Counted from the first letter of the stretch, positions 20,521 to 30,915 are shown. The stretch is DNA of 64,000 nucleotides from Bettongia penicillata ogilbyi (GCA_023548195.1 JAJHZJ010000013.1:2675001-2739000); one strand, 5' to 3'. Notes: generated from the letters alone by a model not told the origin. Numbers and translations are program-made.

Positions 20521-20531
20521 CAAGATGGCGG
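20521..20531 (+). promoter_or_regulatory. YY1-type motif at the HAL1 D 5' end
   Basis: 'caagatggcgg' lies within the first 15 bases, as YY1 sites do at L1 starts, where they place transcription initiation. A and B carry the CAAGATGG core; C reads 'gagatgg'. Confidence 0.6.
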
Positions 20532-21008
20532 AGTAGAAAGACGCACGTTTACGAGCTCCGAACCCACAGCCCATAGAATTAATGTAAATAGAGATCCCCA
20601 TAAGTTCTGGATCGCTATAAGGTGTGCAGAAACAGAGTGGAAGAGATTTCCGTTCCAGAGAGCCCTGGAGAGCTGTCCCCAGGGTCTGTCGCGCCCCAGA
20701 AAGTGGACCCCACCCCAGCGCTGCCCTGGCCACGGCCCCAGAGAAGCTGATCCAAGCAGGCTTCAGGGATGGAAGCTCCAGCGGCCTGGAAAGTCCCTCC
20801 ACCCGCAGAAGCTACAGGTCAGTGAGAGAGATGGCTGGCTGGCCGAGGGGAGTGGGGTGTCTCCATGACTCAGGTCCCCTCGGGAAGAAGCAGCGGCAGA
20901 GGCAGGGCAGGAAGCAGTGGAGGCAGAAGCAGGGGTGGCGGCGGAGGCAGCAGCTGCGGTGGCGGCCTGGGGCTCCCCCAGCAGCAGGCAGGATCTTCAT
21001 TACTGAGA

Positions 21009-21117
21009 GTCTCTGCATAAACCCCCTGAGGGAGCTGAGCCTGGGAGAGGCCCTGCTCCACCTGCTCCATTTCTGAAGGTCTCTGCATAAAGCCCCTGAG
21101 GGAGCTGAGACTGGGAG
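21009..21117 (+). repeat. 70-base tandem duplication in the HAL1 D 5'UTR
   Basis: 21009-21047 and 21079-21117 match at 37 of 39 positions (both begin 'gtctctgcataa'). The spacing is 70 bases. It is not obvious in copies A-C. Confidence 0.85.
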
Positions 21118-21276
21118 GTGGCCCGGCCCCCACACCAGCACCAGAACTAAAGCTCACATTGATTAGTAGCCACATGGCGCGGAAAGCCCATTTGAATCTC
21201 AGACCCCAAGCGCTAGCTGGGCGGATCTAGGCGGGGGTGGACAGGAATCTCAGAAGTCAAGTAACTGGCTGGGAAA

Positions 21277-22381
21277 ATGCCAAGAAAAGGGAAGAAAAAT
21301 AAGACTATAGAGAGTTTTTTTGAACAGATGCAAATGATCCCTACTTTCGGATCTGACGACGACGAGGACATATTCTTGCCATCAGGGAAAGACGTGGAGG
21401 GCGGGGCATCAGTACCCCAGACATCCTAGGGGGATGTTGGGTGGGCTCAGGCCTTGGAAGAGCTCAAAAAGGATTTTGAAAAGCAAGTTAGACAGGTGGA
21501 GGAAAAACTGGGAAGAGAAATGAGAGAGATGCAAGAAAAGTATGAAAAATGGGTCAATACCTTGGTAAAGGAGACCCCCAAAAAATGCTGAAGAAAATAA
21601 CACCTTGAAAAATAGGTTCACTCAATTGGCAAAAGAGGTTCAAAAAGCCAATGAGGAGAAGAATGCTTTCAAAAGCAGAATTAGCCAATTGGAAAAAGAG
21701 GTTCAAAAGCTCACTGAAGATAAAAGTTCTCTCAAAATTAGAATGGAACAGATGGAGTCTAATGACTTTACGAGAAACCAAGAAATCACCAAACAAAACC
21801 AAAAGAATGAAAAAATGGAAGAGAATGTGAAATATCTCATGGGAAAAACAACTGACCTGGAAAATAGATCCAGGAGAGACAATTTAAAAATTATGGGACT
21901 ACCTGAAAGTCATGATCAAAAAAAGAGCCTAGACATCATCTTGCATGAAATTATCAAGGAAAACTGCCCTGACATTCTACAACCAGAGGGCAAAATAAGT
22001 ATTGAAAGAATCCATCGATCACCACCTGAAAGAGATCCAGAAAGAGAAACTCCTAGGAACATTGTGGCCAAATTCCAGAACTCCCAGCTCAAGGAGAAAA
22101 TATTGCAAGCAGCTAGAAAGAAACAATTCCAGTGTTGTGGAAATACAATCAGGATAACTCAAGATCTAGCAGCTTCTACATTAAGGGATCGAAGGGCATG
22201 GAATAGGATATTCCAGAAGGCAAAGGAACTAGGACTCAAACCAAGAATCACCTCCCCAGCAAAACTGAGTATAATACTTCAGGGGAAAATATGATCTTTC
22301 AATGAAACAGAGGACTTCCAATCACTCTTGATGAAAAGACCAGAGCTGAAAAGAAAATTTGACTTTCAAACACAAGAATGA
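21277..22381 (+). pseudogene. HAL1 D ORF1 (L1 ORF1p-like), three lesions
   Basis: The best-preserved ORF1 in the window, about 367 codons. MPRKGKKNKTIESFFEQ begins at 21277, and an acidic patch (SDDDED) follows. The coiled coil runs about 21450-21830, the RRM start (SRRDNLKIMGLPES) about 21868-21909, and the C-terminal domain from about 22050 on, with KKQFQCCGNTIRITQDLAA. The expected product is a cytoplasmic RNA-binding trimer. Lesions: TAG at 21427-21429, a one-base insertion in the C/A run near 21575, and TGG-to-TGA at 22292-22294. The natural stop is TGA at 22379. A 229-codon open stretch (21605-22294) still reads through most of the RNA-binding part. Confidence 0.88.
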
Positions 22382-22519
22382 GAAGAAGCATGAAAAAGTA
22401 AACAGCAAAGAGAAGTCATAAGGGACTTACCAAAAGTGAACTGTTTACATTCCTACATGGAAAGACAATATTTGTTTAACTCTTAAAACTTTTCAGTATC
22501 TGGGTAGTTGGTGGGTCCA

Positions 22520-22577
22520 TACACACACATGTACATGCATGCGCACACACACACATACACACATGCACACACATACA
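22520..22577. repeat. Interrupted (AC)n microsatellite inside HAL1 D 3'UTR
   Basis: AC units broken by TG/GC steps, at the same 3'UTR position as 3461-3492 in copy B. Confidence 0.9.
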
Positions 22578-23103
22578 GAGACAGAGAGCACAGATTGAAT
22601 TGAATAGGATGGGACCATATCTTAAACGAATTTAAGGTAAATGGTGAGCGAGAAATGTAGTGGGAGGAAAGAGGGTGAAATGGAATGGGGTAATTATATG
22701 TCATTTAAGAGGCAAGTAGGAGACTTTTTAGTGGAGGGAAAAAGAGGAGAGCTGAGAAAAAAAACAAAAAACAAAAAACAAGAAGTTTACCCTCATCACA
22801 TTTGACTAAAGGAAGGAATAAAATGCACACTCATTTTGGTATGAAAACCTATCTTACAGTATAAGAAAGTGGGGGAGAAGGAGATAAGCAAGGGGGGGGA
22901 TGATGGAAGGGAGGGCAAAGGGAGGAGGGAGCAATTTGAAGTCAACACTTGGGGAGGGACAGGATCAAAAGACAGAAGAGAAACAATGAGGGGCAGGTTA
23001 GGATGGAGGGTAATTCAGTTAGTCTTACACAACACGACTATCAGGGAAGTTATTTGCAAAACTACACAGATATGACCTATATTGAATTGCCTGCCTTCCC
23101 AAA

Positions 23104-23131
23104 GGGAATGGGTGGGGAGGGGGGGATGGGG
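23104..23131 (+). other. G-rich tract with G-quadruplex potential (HAL1 D 3'UTR)
   Basis: GGG, GGG, GGGG, a seven-G run and GGGG with spacers of one to two bases. Equivalent in position to 4027-4054. Confidence 0.7.
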
Positions 23132-23443
23132 AGAATTTGGAACTCAAAGTATTAGGAACAACTGTTTAGTATTGTTGTTGCTACTAGGAAAGGAGACATA
23201 CAGTTAATGAGGAATAGAAAGTCATCTGGCCCTACAGGAGAAAAGAGAAGATGGAGACAAGAGAAGGGAGGGATGACAGAAGAGAGGGCAGATTGGAGAT
23301 AGGGAAAATTAGATTGCTTGGGGTATTGGGGTGGGGGAGGGGATAAAAAGGGGAGAAAATTTGGAACCCAAAAATTTGTGAAAATGAATGTACAAAGTTA
23401 AATAAATAAATAAACAAACAAATAAACAAACAAATAAATAAAT

Positions 23444-23459
23444 AAAAATAGGATAACCC
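23444..23459. repeat. Target-site duplication of HAL1 D, right
   Basis: 'aaaaataggataaccc'; copy C ORF1 continues immediately afterwards. Confidence 0.92.
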
Positions 23460-24430
23460 AAATGGCAAAAGAGGTCCAAAAAGCCTTAAAAAACAAAATT
23501 GGCCAAATGAAAAAGGAGGTCCAAAAGCTCACTGAAGAAAATAGTTTTTTAAAAATTAGAATGGAGGAAATGGAAGCTAATGACATGAGCAATCAAGAAA
23601 TTATAAAACAAAATCAATAGAAGTAAATGTGAAATATCTCAATGGAAAAACAACTGACATGGAAAATAGATCCAGGAGAGATCATTTAAAAATTATTGGT
23701 CTCCCTGAAAACCATGATCAAAAAAAAGAGCCTAGACATCATCTTCCAAGAAATTATCGAAACAAACTGCCCTGATATTCTAGAATCAGAGGGTAAATAG
23801 AAATGGAAAGAATTCATCATTTACCTCCTAAAAGAGATCCCAAAAGGAAAACTCCTAAGAATATTGTAACTAAATCCCACAGTTCTTAGTTCCAGGGAAA
23901 AATTTTACAAGCATCCAGGAAGAAACAATTCAAGTATTGTGGAAATACAATTAGGATAACACAGGATTTAGAAGCTTGTATACTAAGAGATTGAAGAGCT
24001 TGGAATATGATATTGCAGAGTCAAAGGAGATAGGATTAAAACCAAGAATCATCTATCCATCAAAACTAAGTATAACACTTCAGGGAAAAAAAATGGAATT
24101 TCAATGAAAAAAGGACTTCCAAGCATTCTTGTTGAAAAAAGCAGAGCTGAATAGAAAATTGACTTTCAAATACAAGAATCAAGAGAAACATGAAATTAAA
24201 GTTGAACTGTTTACATTCCTACATGGAAAGATGATATTTGTAACTCATGAGACCTTTCTCAGCATTAGGGTAGTTAGAGGGAATATATGTATATATGCAG
24301 GTATGTATGTGTATGTATGTATGTATGTATATTATATATGGGCATATATGTATATATGTGTGCATATGTATATATGTGCATGTATATACGTAGTTATGTA
24401 TATATTTGTGTACACATATATCTATATGTA

Positions 24431-24496
<66 letters not shown>

Positions 24497-25329
24497 GAGG
24501 GCACAGGGTGAGCTGAATATGAAGGGAGAATACCTAAAAAATAAAATTTACTCTTGAGAGGAATGTACTGGGAAAAAGAGAAAGGGAGAGGTAGAATGTA
24601 GCAAAATTATCTCACATAAAAGAGGTAAGAAAGAGCTTTTACAAGGAGGGGAAGAGGGAGGTGATGAAAGGGCATAAGTGAGCCTTACTTTCATGGGATT
24701 TGACTTAAGGAAGGAATAATACTTTCTCAATTGGAGATGGAAATCTATTTTACCCTGCAGAAAGGTGGGGGCAGAAGAGGATAGGAGAGGGAAGATAATA
24801 GGAGGGATAGCAAATTGGGGAAAGGGATAATCAGAAGTAAACACTATTATGGGGGGACAGGTCAAGGGAGAGAGAATGGAATAAATAGAGGGCAGGACAG
24901 GACAGAGGGAAATATGGTTAGTCTTTTGCAACATGACTGTTATGGAACTGTTTTGCATGGCTACACATGTATGACCTATATCGAATTGCTTGCTTTCTTA
25001 ATGAGTGCAGGTGGAGAGAGAGTAAGGGCCAGAATACAGAACTCAAAGCTTTAAAAATGAATGTTAAAATTGCTTTTGAATGCAACTGGGAAATGAGATG
25101 TACAGGCAATGGAATATAAAAGTCTATTTTGCCCTACAGGAAAATAGAGGAGAAGGAAATGGGAGAAGGGGGGTGATAGAAAGGAGGACAGAGTGGGGGA
25201 AAGGGATGGTTGGGGTGCACACAGTCCTGGGGTAGGGGTGGAGAAAGATGAGGAGAAAATTTGGAATTCAAAGTCTTGTGGAAGTGAATGTTGAATACTG
25301 AAAAATAAATAAATTATATATTAAAAAGA
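23460..25329 (+). mobile_element. HAL1 copy C, 3' part
   Basis: Resumes the coiled-coil region ('aaatggcaaaagaggtcc'), then the RRM and C-terminal remnants to about 24170, then the 3'UTR with a large TATG/TA tract. The distal purine-rich module is at about 25090-25290, and the element ends 'gaaaaataaataaattatat'. The second target duplication is 25330-25347. Confidence 0.88.
24288..24493. repeat. TATG / (TA)n microsatellite inside HAL1 C 3'UTR
   Basis: About 200 bases, ending in a nearly pure TA run (24433-24491). It occupies the same 3'UTR position as the CA repeats of copies B and D. Tyr/Ile/Met-rich frames over it are repeat artefacts. Confidence 0.95.
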
Positions 25330-25347
25330 AAGAATGGGTCAGCAAGG
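25330..25347. repeat. Target-site duplication of HAL1 C, right
   Basis: Identical to 19129-19146 over 18 bases. Confidence 0.9.
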
Positions 25348-26108
25348 GTCAAAGACCTTGTGGCACCCTCTTTATCTGTCAACCTCCAGCTGAAGTTCCT
25401 TTCCAATGGGAATCCAACCAGGACAGACTCATTTTTAGAGAAAATGAGCAAAAAGGATAATGTAGCTTTAGCTTGAATCTAGAGACTCTCACAAGAGAAA
25501 ATAATGATAGTTGGTTAGCTTTTTCCTTTCTTTTCAAGCACTGTGATCAATTCTCCCCATATCAAACTAGGAAGAGACACCCAATTCACAAACCATTATT
25601 TTATCCATTTGTCTATATATTGACCTGATCCTGGTGCACATATACTAATCTGTCTGAGAGGGGATGTAATCAAAATTGAAATACAGGAAGTATTTTTTCT
25701 CATTCTTTTAAGTCTAAGTTTTGAATTTTGAAAAACAGACCCTCACAACTTCCAAGAGTCATAGATCAAAAGCAATGTAATGTTAGTATCTATACAGCTG
25801 TATAAAATTTCCTTTTATCAGAGTCTAAAAAAGCACTGTCAGATTGTAAAAGTTATTTTTATAACTTCTGCTGAAGATTAAAGGCAATGGACCTCCAGTG
25901 TCCAAAGGGCAAAAATAGGCAACAGCTATATGTTCCCCTGACATTTTAACCCAACATTCCCTCCTATAACAAATATTCCTATTTTAGGGGACAATATTCT
26001 AAATCTTTACTGATTGTTTCCCTGCCAAATGACAATTATCTTCCCCTCCTCATCGTCATCAAAAAACACTGAACAACTATTATATATAGGAAGGGCATTA
26101 TGTTAGGT
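25348..26108. other. Unassigned sequence
   Basis: No recognisable repeat or gene between HAL1 C and the MITE. Confidence 0.4.
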
Positions 26109-26111
26109 TGG

Positions 26112-26280
26112 GGGGAGGGGAACCTGCAGCCTTGAGGCCACCTTCTAGGTCCTCAAGTGTGATTAAGTTATATTGAACAAATCCTTTTATTAAGAGGATT
26201 TGTTGGATTCAATCAAAGGGCCACACTGGAGGACCTAGAAGCCCACATGTGGTCTCAAGGCTGCAGCTTCCCCACACCTG
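26112..26280. mobile_element. Palindromic MITE
   Basis: The whole element folds back on itself. Left arm motifs 'cctgcagccttgag' (26123-26136) and 'ttctaggtcct' (26143-26153) return inverted at 26254-26267 and 26230-26240. The centre is a near-perfect palindrome around 26190 (26177-26203, one mismatch). It has no coding capacity. Partial copies are at 36232-36325 and possibly 31590-31660. Confidence 0.85.
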
Positions 26281-26721
26281 TAATAGGCACTAAGAGACAT
26301 ACAAAGAGGGAAAAGATAGGATTTTCTCCCTCCAAGAACTTGAGGATATAGAACATAGGCAAATTGGACTTCAGGTCTGGTATTTGCAGAAGAATCTCTT
26401 CATTGGTGGAGAGCATGGTTATTTGATGCTGCATGCTTGCATGAGTGACAGAATTGTCTTGAGACCATCAAAGAAGAGAGGTATTCTTCTTCCTGCTTTT
26501 AGAGAGGGCATATGTGGTTCCACACCTAAACTTGAAGATAAAAAGAAAAGAATCTGTAAAGTGACAGACATGTAAGGGAAACTCCCTTGCGTCTCCCTAC
26601 CATGTTTCACATTTGCCCTTTGCTTCTCTTGAGACCTTGAGGAATTTCCCCTGGATGAGATTGGAAACTCTCTTTCTCTATCTCTGACTGTCTCTTCCTG
26701 TTTCTATCATGCTCTGTTTCT
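26281..26721. other. Unassigned sequence
   Basis: Small opposing frames at 26384-26610 have no supporting features. No repeat recognised. Confidence 0.35.
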
Positions 26722-26816
26722 TTTCTCTCTCTCTCTCTCTCTCTGTCTCTACACCTACATCTCTATCTCTATCTGTCTGTCTCTGTCTGTCTGTCTCTCT
26801 TTCTCTGTCTTTCTGA
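26722..26816. repeat. (CT)n / (CTGT)n microsatellite
   Basis: A CT run followed by CTGT and CTAT units, with interruptions. Confidence 0.95.
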
Positions 26817-27477
26817 GATATCTGGCTTCCAGTGAGAGAACTCATTCACTCTTACATTATCTGGTATATTCTAATCTGTATAACCTCTCTGGTTTCTGGG
26901 GTTTGCACCTCATTATTTGTAATATTCTTTTCATAAGTATCATTTTGTGGGAAACTTTTGAACATAAGCCTGCCCTTTTAAGAGACAGTGACCAGAAAAG
27001 TAACTTGAGCCTAAAAATGAAATCACTTTCCCATGACAAGTAATATTTGAGGGGGAAGATAAAAAGTGATCACTATGGAATGAGGTAGTCATGGAAGATT
27101 TCTTAGAGGCAATGGAACTTGAACTCGGTTTTGAAGGGAGGGTGAAACTTTGACACGTGGAGATGAAGACAGAGCATTTCAAGTGGGGAGAATAGAATGA
27201 TAAAAGTCTTAGGGGCATGAATGCTGATGATTTGTTTGGGGGACAAGGAGTAGATCAGTTTGGTTAAATTAGAGGGTTGGTTTGAGGAAATAGAAATATA
27301 AAGTTGGAGAAGTAGGTAGAGATAAGACTGTGAGTCTTTAATGCCAGATAAAATTTGTACTTAGTACTTGGTCCTTGAGAAAACCTAGTGACTTCTCCCT
27401 CCTCTAAATATGCAGATCTGACCTTTTATACTGATGACAATTACTCATATACTTCCTTAAGTTATGTTCAGTAAGTA
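26817..27477. other. Unassigned sequence
   Basis: Purine-biased region (27050-27300) that could be an old repeat. Nothing I can name. Confidence 0.35.
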
Positions 27478-27972
27478 CTAGCGCCACTTGTGTGAGGACT
27501 TTCTGAGTTCTTTTCAGCTCACCACTTTTAGTGTACACATGTCACCCAACTCTGCTGTGGCTGCAAAAAGCTGTAGCACATGCAGTAGCCACACCCTGGT
27601 AAGAGTGTCCCAGCAGATGGACTAAATCAAATTGAGATTAACCAACAAGCCTCAAACCCATTGGTGAGTTAGGGGGATGTCTACCCCAAGCATATGAAGA
27701 CTTCCGCCCAGTAGAATGGGCAGATGAAAACCATTTATTCCAAGTCACAAAAGCAGCTGAAGCAGGTACTGAAGCAGGGTATTTGAAGATGCCAAGGTTA
27801 TAACCAGTCATCTTGACTTTTGTCTTGCCACTGAACTTCTATAACCTGGAAGAGAGAGCAAGGCTGATGGCTTTATGCAACTCTGCCTCACTTAAATCCA
27901 ATTAATATACAAGTCAAAACATCACTCCATGATACTATTGGTCCTCCTCAAAAATGAAAAATGAACAACAAT
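27478..27972 (+). mobile_element. Non-autonomous element with RTE-like 3' tail
   Basis: Aligns along its length with 50855-51382: 'accccaagcatatgaagact', 'agtagaatgggcagatgaaa', 'cttgccactgaacttct', 'tgcaactctgcctcactta', ending in an 'aacaacaata' tail. No reading frame is conserved between the copies. Confidence 0.75.
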
Positions 27973-27984
27973 ATGGCCATTTAT

Positions 27985-28125
27985 ACTTGTGTATTTATCT
28001 CTTATCTCCCCAATTATACTCTAAGCAACTTGAGGGCAAGAAGTACTTTTTATTAACCTTGGTAGTCTCTATAGATTACAGAATATCTTGCACATGACAG
28101 GTTATTGGTATTTGTGGATTTGAGT
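27985..28125 (+). mobile_element. L2 LINE 3' terminus
   Basis: 'tactctaagcaacttgaggg' and 'gcacatgacaggttattgg' follow the L2 3' end pattern. Confidence 0.6.
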
Positions 28126-28404
28126 ACTATCACATTTTAATTATAGGCTCAAGAGTAAACGTTCTCATCAATATGATGGTTGCCAATGGTTTACTTTTTT
28201 GATATAGATGTATAGTTATATTGCTCTTATCCAAATATTGAATGTTTAATGTATATACATTCATCCATATATCCATACTCACACACACGCACACACATGC
28301 AGATCTTTTACAGAGAAAAAGTTCTTGTCAACAGGACAAAGACTTCCTTGCCATTCCATTGGGTGAGTGACAGAAACATAGGATAGAAAGAATGGCTAGT
28401 GCTC
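28126..28404. other. Unassigned; short CA-rich stretch
   Basis: 28268-28302 is CA-rich (Z-DNA-type) sequence. Nothing else is recognised. Confidence 0.4.
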
Positions 28405-28640
28405 CCCAAACCCAATGTGGTGTAGTAGATATAGTACTTGTCTTAGAGTCAAGAAAACTTAAGACCAAACCCTTCCTCTTCCTCTTTGACCATGTCACTC
28501 AACAGCTCAGTGCCTCAGGCAACTTTCTAAGACTGATCTACCAGGCTATAGACAGAGTGACACAAAGAGGAGATCAGTTCCTTGCTGTACTGACATAAGC
28601 CTTCACCACTGAGAACAGCTGGTCTGTAAGTCTTGATGCT
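28405..28640 (+). mobile_element. tRNA-derived SINE (family of 15882-16107)
   Basis: 'caatgtggtgtagtagatat' head, 'gtgcctcaggcaactttcta', 'ctatagacagagtgac'. The reverse complement matches the family layout of 15882-16107. Confidence 0.6.
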
Positions 28641-29232
28641 GATGGGATTTCATCCAAGGAAGTGGCATTGTTGGCAGTAGTCCCTTTTCAGAAACTCAAG
28701 GGACGTTGAAAAAAAAATTGTTACAAATCCATAGGGTACCAAAATACACTTTAAAAGCAGCCTAACTCAATGCAGCTGTCATCTTGAAAATAATAAGATT
28801 AGTGATTATTACTCTGAGAAATGGAAAAACTAATATGGTCACTGATAGAAATATTTGCCATTCCTCTTCAAGCTAAGGTACCAGACACCAGAATGTTCAG
28901 CAGGCCTCCATGTATTTGCTTTTAATTAAAATGTGTTGAATGAACCATTAGCTCCAACTGAAGCAAGGAAGACAAATCAGCTAATTGACAACTCTAAACA
29001 TGCTCTTTTGTACTCATTGGTATATGTGATTGGAGATTTCCAGTTTAGTCTGGTTGAAATAATAATTTCACTGAGTTATGTAAAACACCCAAATGTAGAT
29101 TGAAAAAAATCAAAAGATTACAAAGGGAAAAGACTAAGTCTTAATATTTGAAATATACAGACATATACACTCTTGATGCTTTCATATAAAAATTTGGGCT
29201 TTAGAAATCTAATTTTAAGAACAAGGTTTGGG
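28641..29232. other. Unassigned sequence
   Basis: No repeat or coding feature recognised. Confidence 0.4.
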
Positions 29233-29245
29233 GCAAAGTACTTTC

Positions 29246-29559
29246 TTTTTTTTAAAAAAATATTTGTAATTTATGGAATAAAAGAAGCATTTCCATAACA
29301 TAGTATAATAAAAAAGATGATTGCACATGAAAGTGAAAGTCTCCTGTGTACAATTTGCTATTCCTTTTAAATATACAACAAATTTATCATGTAAATTTCT
29401 TTTTTTCTTTCCTCCTCCCCCCACCCTAGAAATGGCCACCATTAAACACAAATAAAAGTATGTATGTAAAGTTACGCTATACATGCTTCTATTTATCAGT
29501 TCTTTTTCTGGATGCAGAGGACATCTTTCTTTAAATGTCCTTTATAAGTTAATTTGGGT
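29246..29559 (-). mobile_element. L1 LINE, 314-base 3' fragment with perfect duplications
   Basis: Minus-strand L1 3' end: A-tail at 29246-29260 (T-rich on plus), 'caataacatagtataat'-like 3'UTR, and the segment 'tatttatcagttctttttct' that precedes ORF2 in marsupial L1s. Perfect 13-base duplications 'gcaaagtactttc' lie at 29233-29245 and 29560-29572. The 3'UTR type differs from that of the L1 at 8995. Confidence 0.82.
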
Positions 29560-29604
29560 GCAAAGTACTTTCCTAAAAATAAGAGGAAATGATAACATAA
29601 AATT

Positions 29605-29790
29605 TGAGAGAAAGGAGATAGGAAGAGGAAGAGGAGAAGGGAGAAGGAGGAGGAGGAGGAGAGGGAGCAAAAAGAAGAAAAAGGAGAGAAAAAACAAATA
29701 TGAAAGGGAGAAAATTACAAAGGAGAGAGAGAAAAAAGGAAAAAAGGAGAAAGAAAAGAATTCTGGAAGAATAATAGAGAGTGAAAGGAG
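29605..29790. repeat. Polypurine (GGA/GAAA)n tract
   Basis: Nearly pure A/G on plus. The Lys/Arg/Glu frame (29483-29818) and its complement are artefacts. Confidence 0.9.
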
Positions 29791-30290
29791 AAAGCACACA
29801 GGAATGAGGAAAAGGTAATTAGTTTGAAGCCTACCATCAGAAGCTTTTGTATGAATGTGTAGGATTTGACTATAATGCTAACAATTTACATTTTATCCAG
29901 CACACAAGAACTAGCTCAGCTGCCTAAAGGAAAGAGTGTCTTGGGTATTGTGATGTACAGACCCAGTCCAAAGTGCAGCAAATATTCTGAGCAGGCTGTA
30001 AACAAGAGGCTTAGAGAAGGCCTTTCCAAAGGATGGTGGCAAAATTCCAGCTGTGAGATAACCAGGATCCAGGCCAAGATCAAGGATGATGGAAACTGTC
30101 AAATATCTTTTGATATTTTGTGGAGATTAATCATTTGGCAGTGACAGACTCCTAGTGAATGGCAAGGGATAATTTGGAGTCAAAGAACACCCATACTCTT
30201 AACTAGAGGGGCAGGATATCAATGAGATAAATTAACTCCAATACATTTAGGGTTTATTTACAACTAAACTGCAAAGCTTCCATCTCATCC
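29791..30290. other. Unassigned sequence
   Basis: A 92-codon frame at 29866-30144 has no recognisable motif and no conserved context. Treated as chance. Confidence 0.35.
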
Positions 30291-30510
30291 ATATTCAATC
30301 AGAGAAAATTGTGGTTCTTCCAAGATAAGATATGAGCCAAATTTGGGGAGATGCAAAGGATGACATCATCTGAAATGGTTGGAAATGAAGTGCAAATTTG
30401 AATATCATCTGTGTATAAGTGATAATTAAAGCTGTGTGAATCAATAAGAGCCGAGAGAGAGAGTAAATACAAATGAAGTACAACAATGGGCCGAGTCATG
30501 GGGTGGCATT
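30291..30510 (-). mobile_element. L2 LINE reverse-transcriptase fragment
   Basis: The minus strand encodes HSFNYHLYTDDIQICTSF, the L2 version of the Y/F-x-D-D catalytic box, with the downstream ILSW segment. The motif is YTDD instead of YADD. Short and without intact flanks. Confidence 0.65.
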
Positions 30511-30734
30511 TGACATGGAGAGAGAATCAAAAAGGGAAAGAACGTGTTTTCATGTGAATGACCTCAGACACGTAGGAACAGCACCACTTCCATGACCTTG
30601 AATGATCAAAAGGCTAATCAGTGGAACATCTTGAAGCTGACCAGAGTAGAGGTGTCTTGGGAGAAAGGCTAAAATCCTTATCTCAGGTATAAATAAGTCA
30701 TTCCATTTAGATTTGGAAAGATCCACAAATTGGC

Positions 30735-30915
30735 CATTCATAGACTCATAGATTTAGATCAGGAAGGGACCATAAAGGCCACTGAGTCCAACTTCTGTAT
30801 TTTACAGATGAGGGACAGAGAGGTTAAGTAACTTGTCCAGGGTCACAGAGCTAATAAATGTCTGAAGCACGATTCAAAGTCGGGTCTTCCTGACTCTAAG
30901 CCCAGCATACTTTCC
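30735..30915 (-). mobile_element. MIR-type SINE
   Basis: On plus: 'agactcatagatttagatc', 'gtattttacagatgaggg', 'gggtcacagagctaataaat' and 'gtcttcctgactctaagcc'. Confidence 0.7.

Larger units (their letters stand above)
20518..23443 (+). mobile_element. HAL1 copy D, full length (2,926 bases), youngest-looking
   Basis: Bounded by the 16-base duplications. It starts 'ggtcaagatggcggagtaga', with a CpG-rich 5'UTR to 21276, ORF1 21277-22381, a 3'UTR with microsatellite and G-rich tract, and a (TAAA)/(CAAA) tail from about 23398. It has no ORF2. Fewer lesions in ORF1 and retained CpGs suggest it is the most recent of the four copies. Its 5'UTR shares only scattered motifs with A-C, whereas ORF1 and 3'UTR are close to B, so the element is a mosaic. 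Confidence 0.92.

Noticed and set aside
20500..21175. Several 100-150-codon frames on both strands
   Set aside because: They lie in the GC-rich HAL1 D 5'UTR, overlap each other and match no family; GC richness lowers stop frequency.
24129..24557. 142-codon plus-strand frame
   Set aside because: It joins a decayed HAL1 ORF1 end to a TATG/TA microsatellite; the Tyr/Ile/Met-rich part is pure repeat.
1463..25329. An intact L1 ORF2 linked to any HAL1 copy
   Set aside because: I looked after each ORF1 and found only 3'UTR; the single ORF2 remnant is at 9335-9562 in a separate L1.
29483..29818. 111-codon Lys/Arg/Glu frame and its complement
   Set aside because: Both strands are open because the DNA is a polypurine tract.
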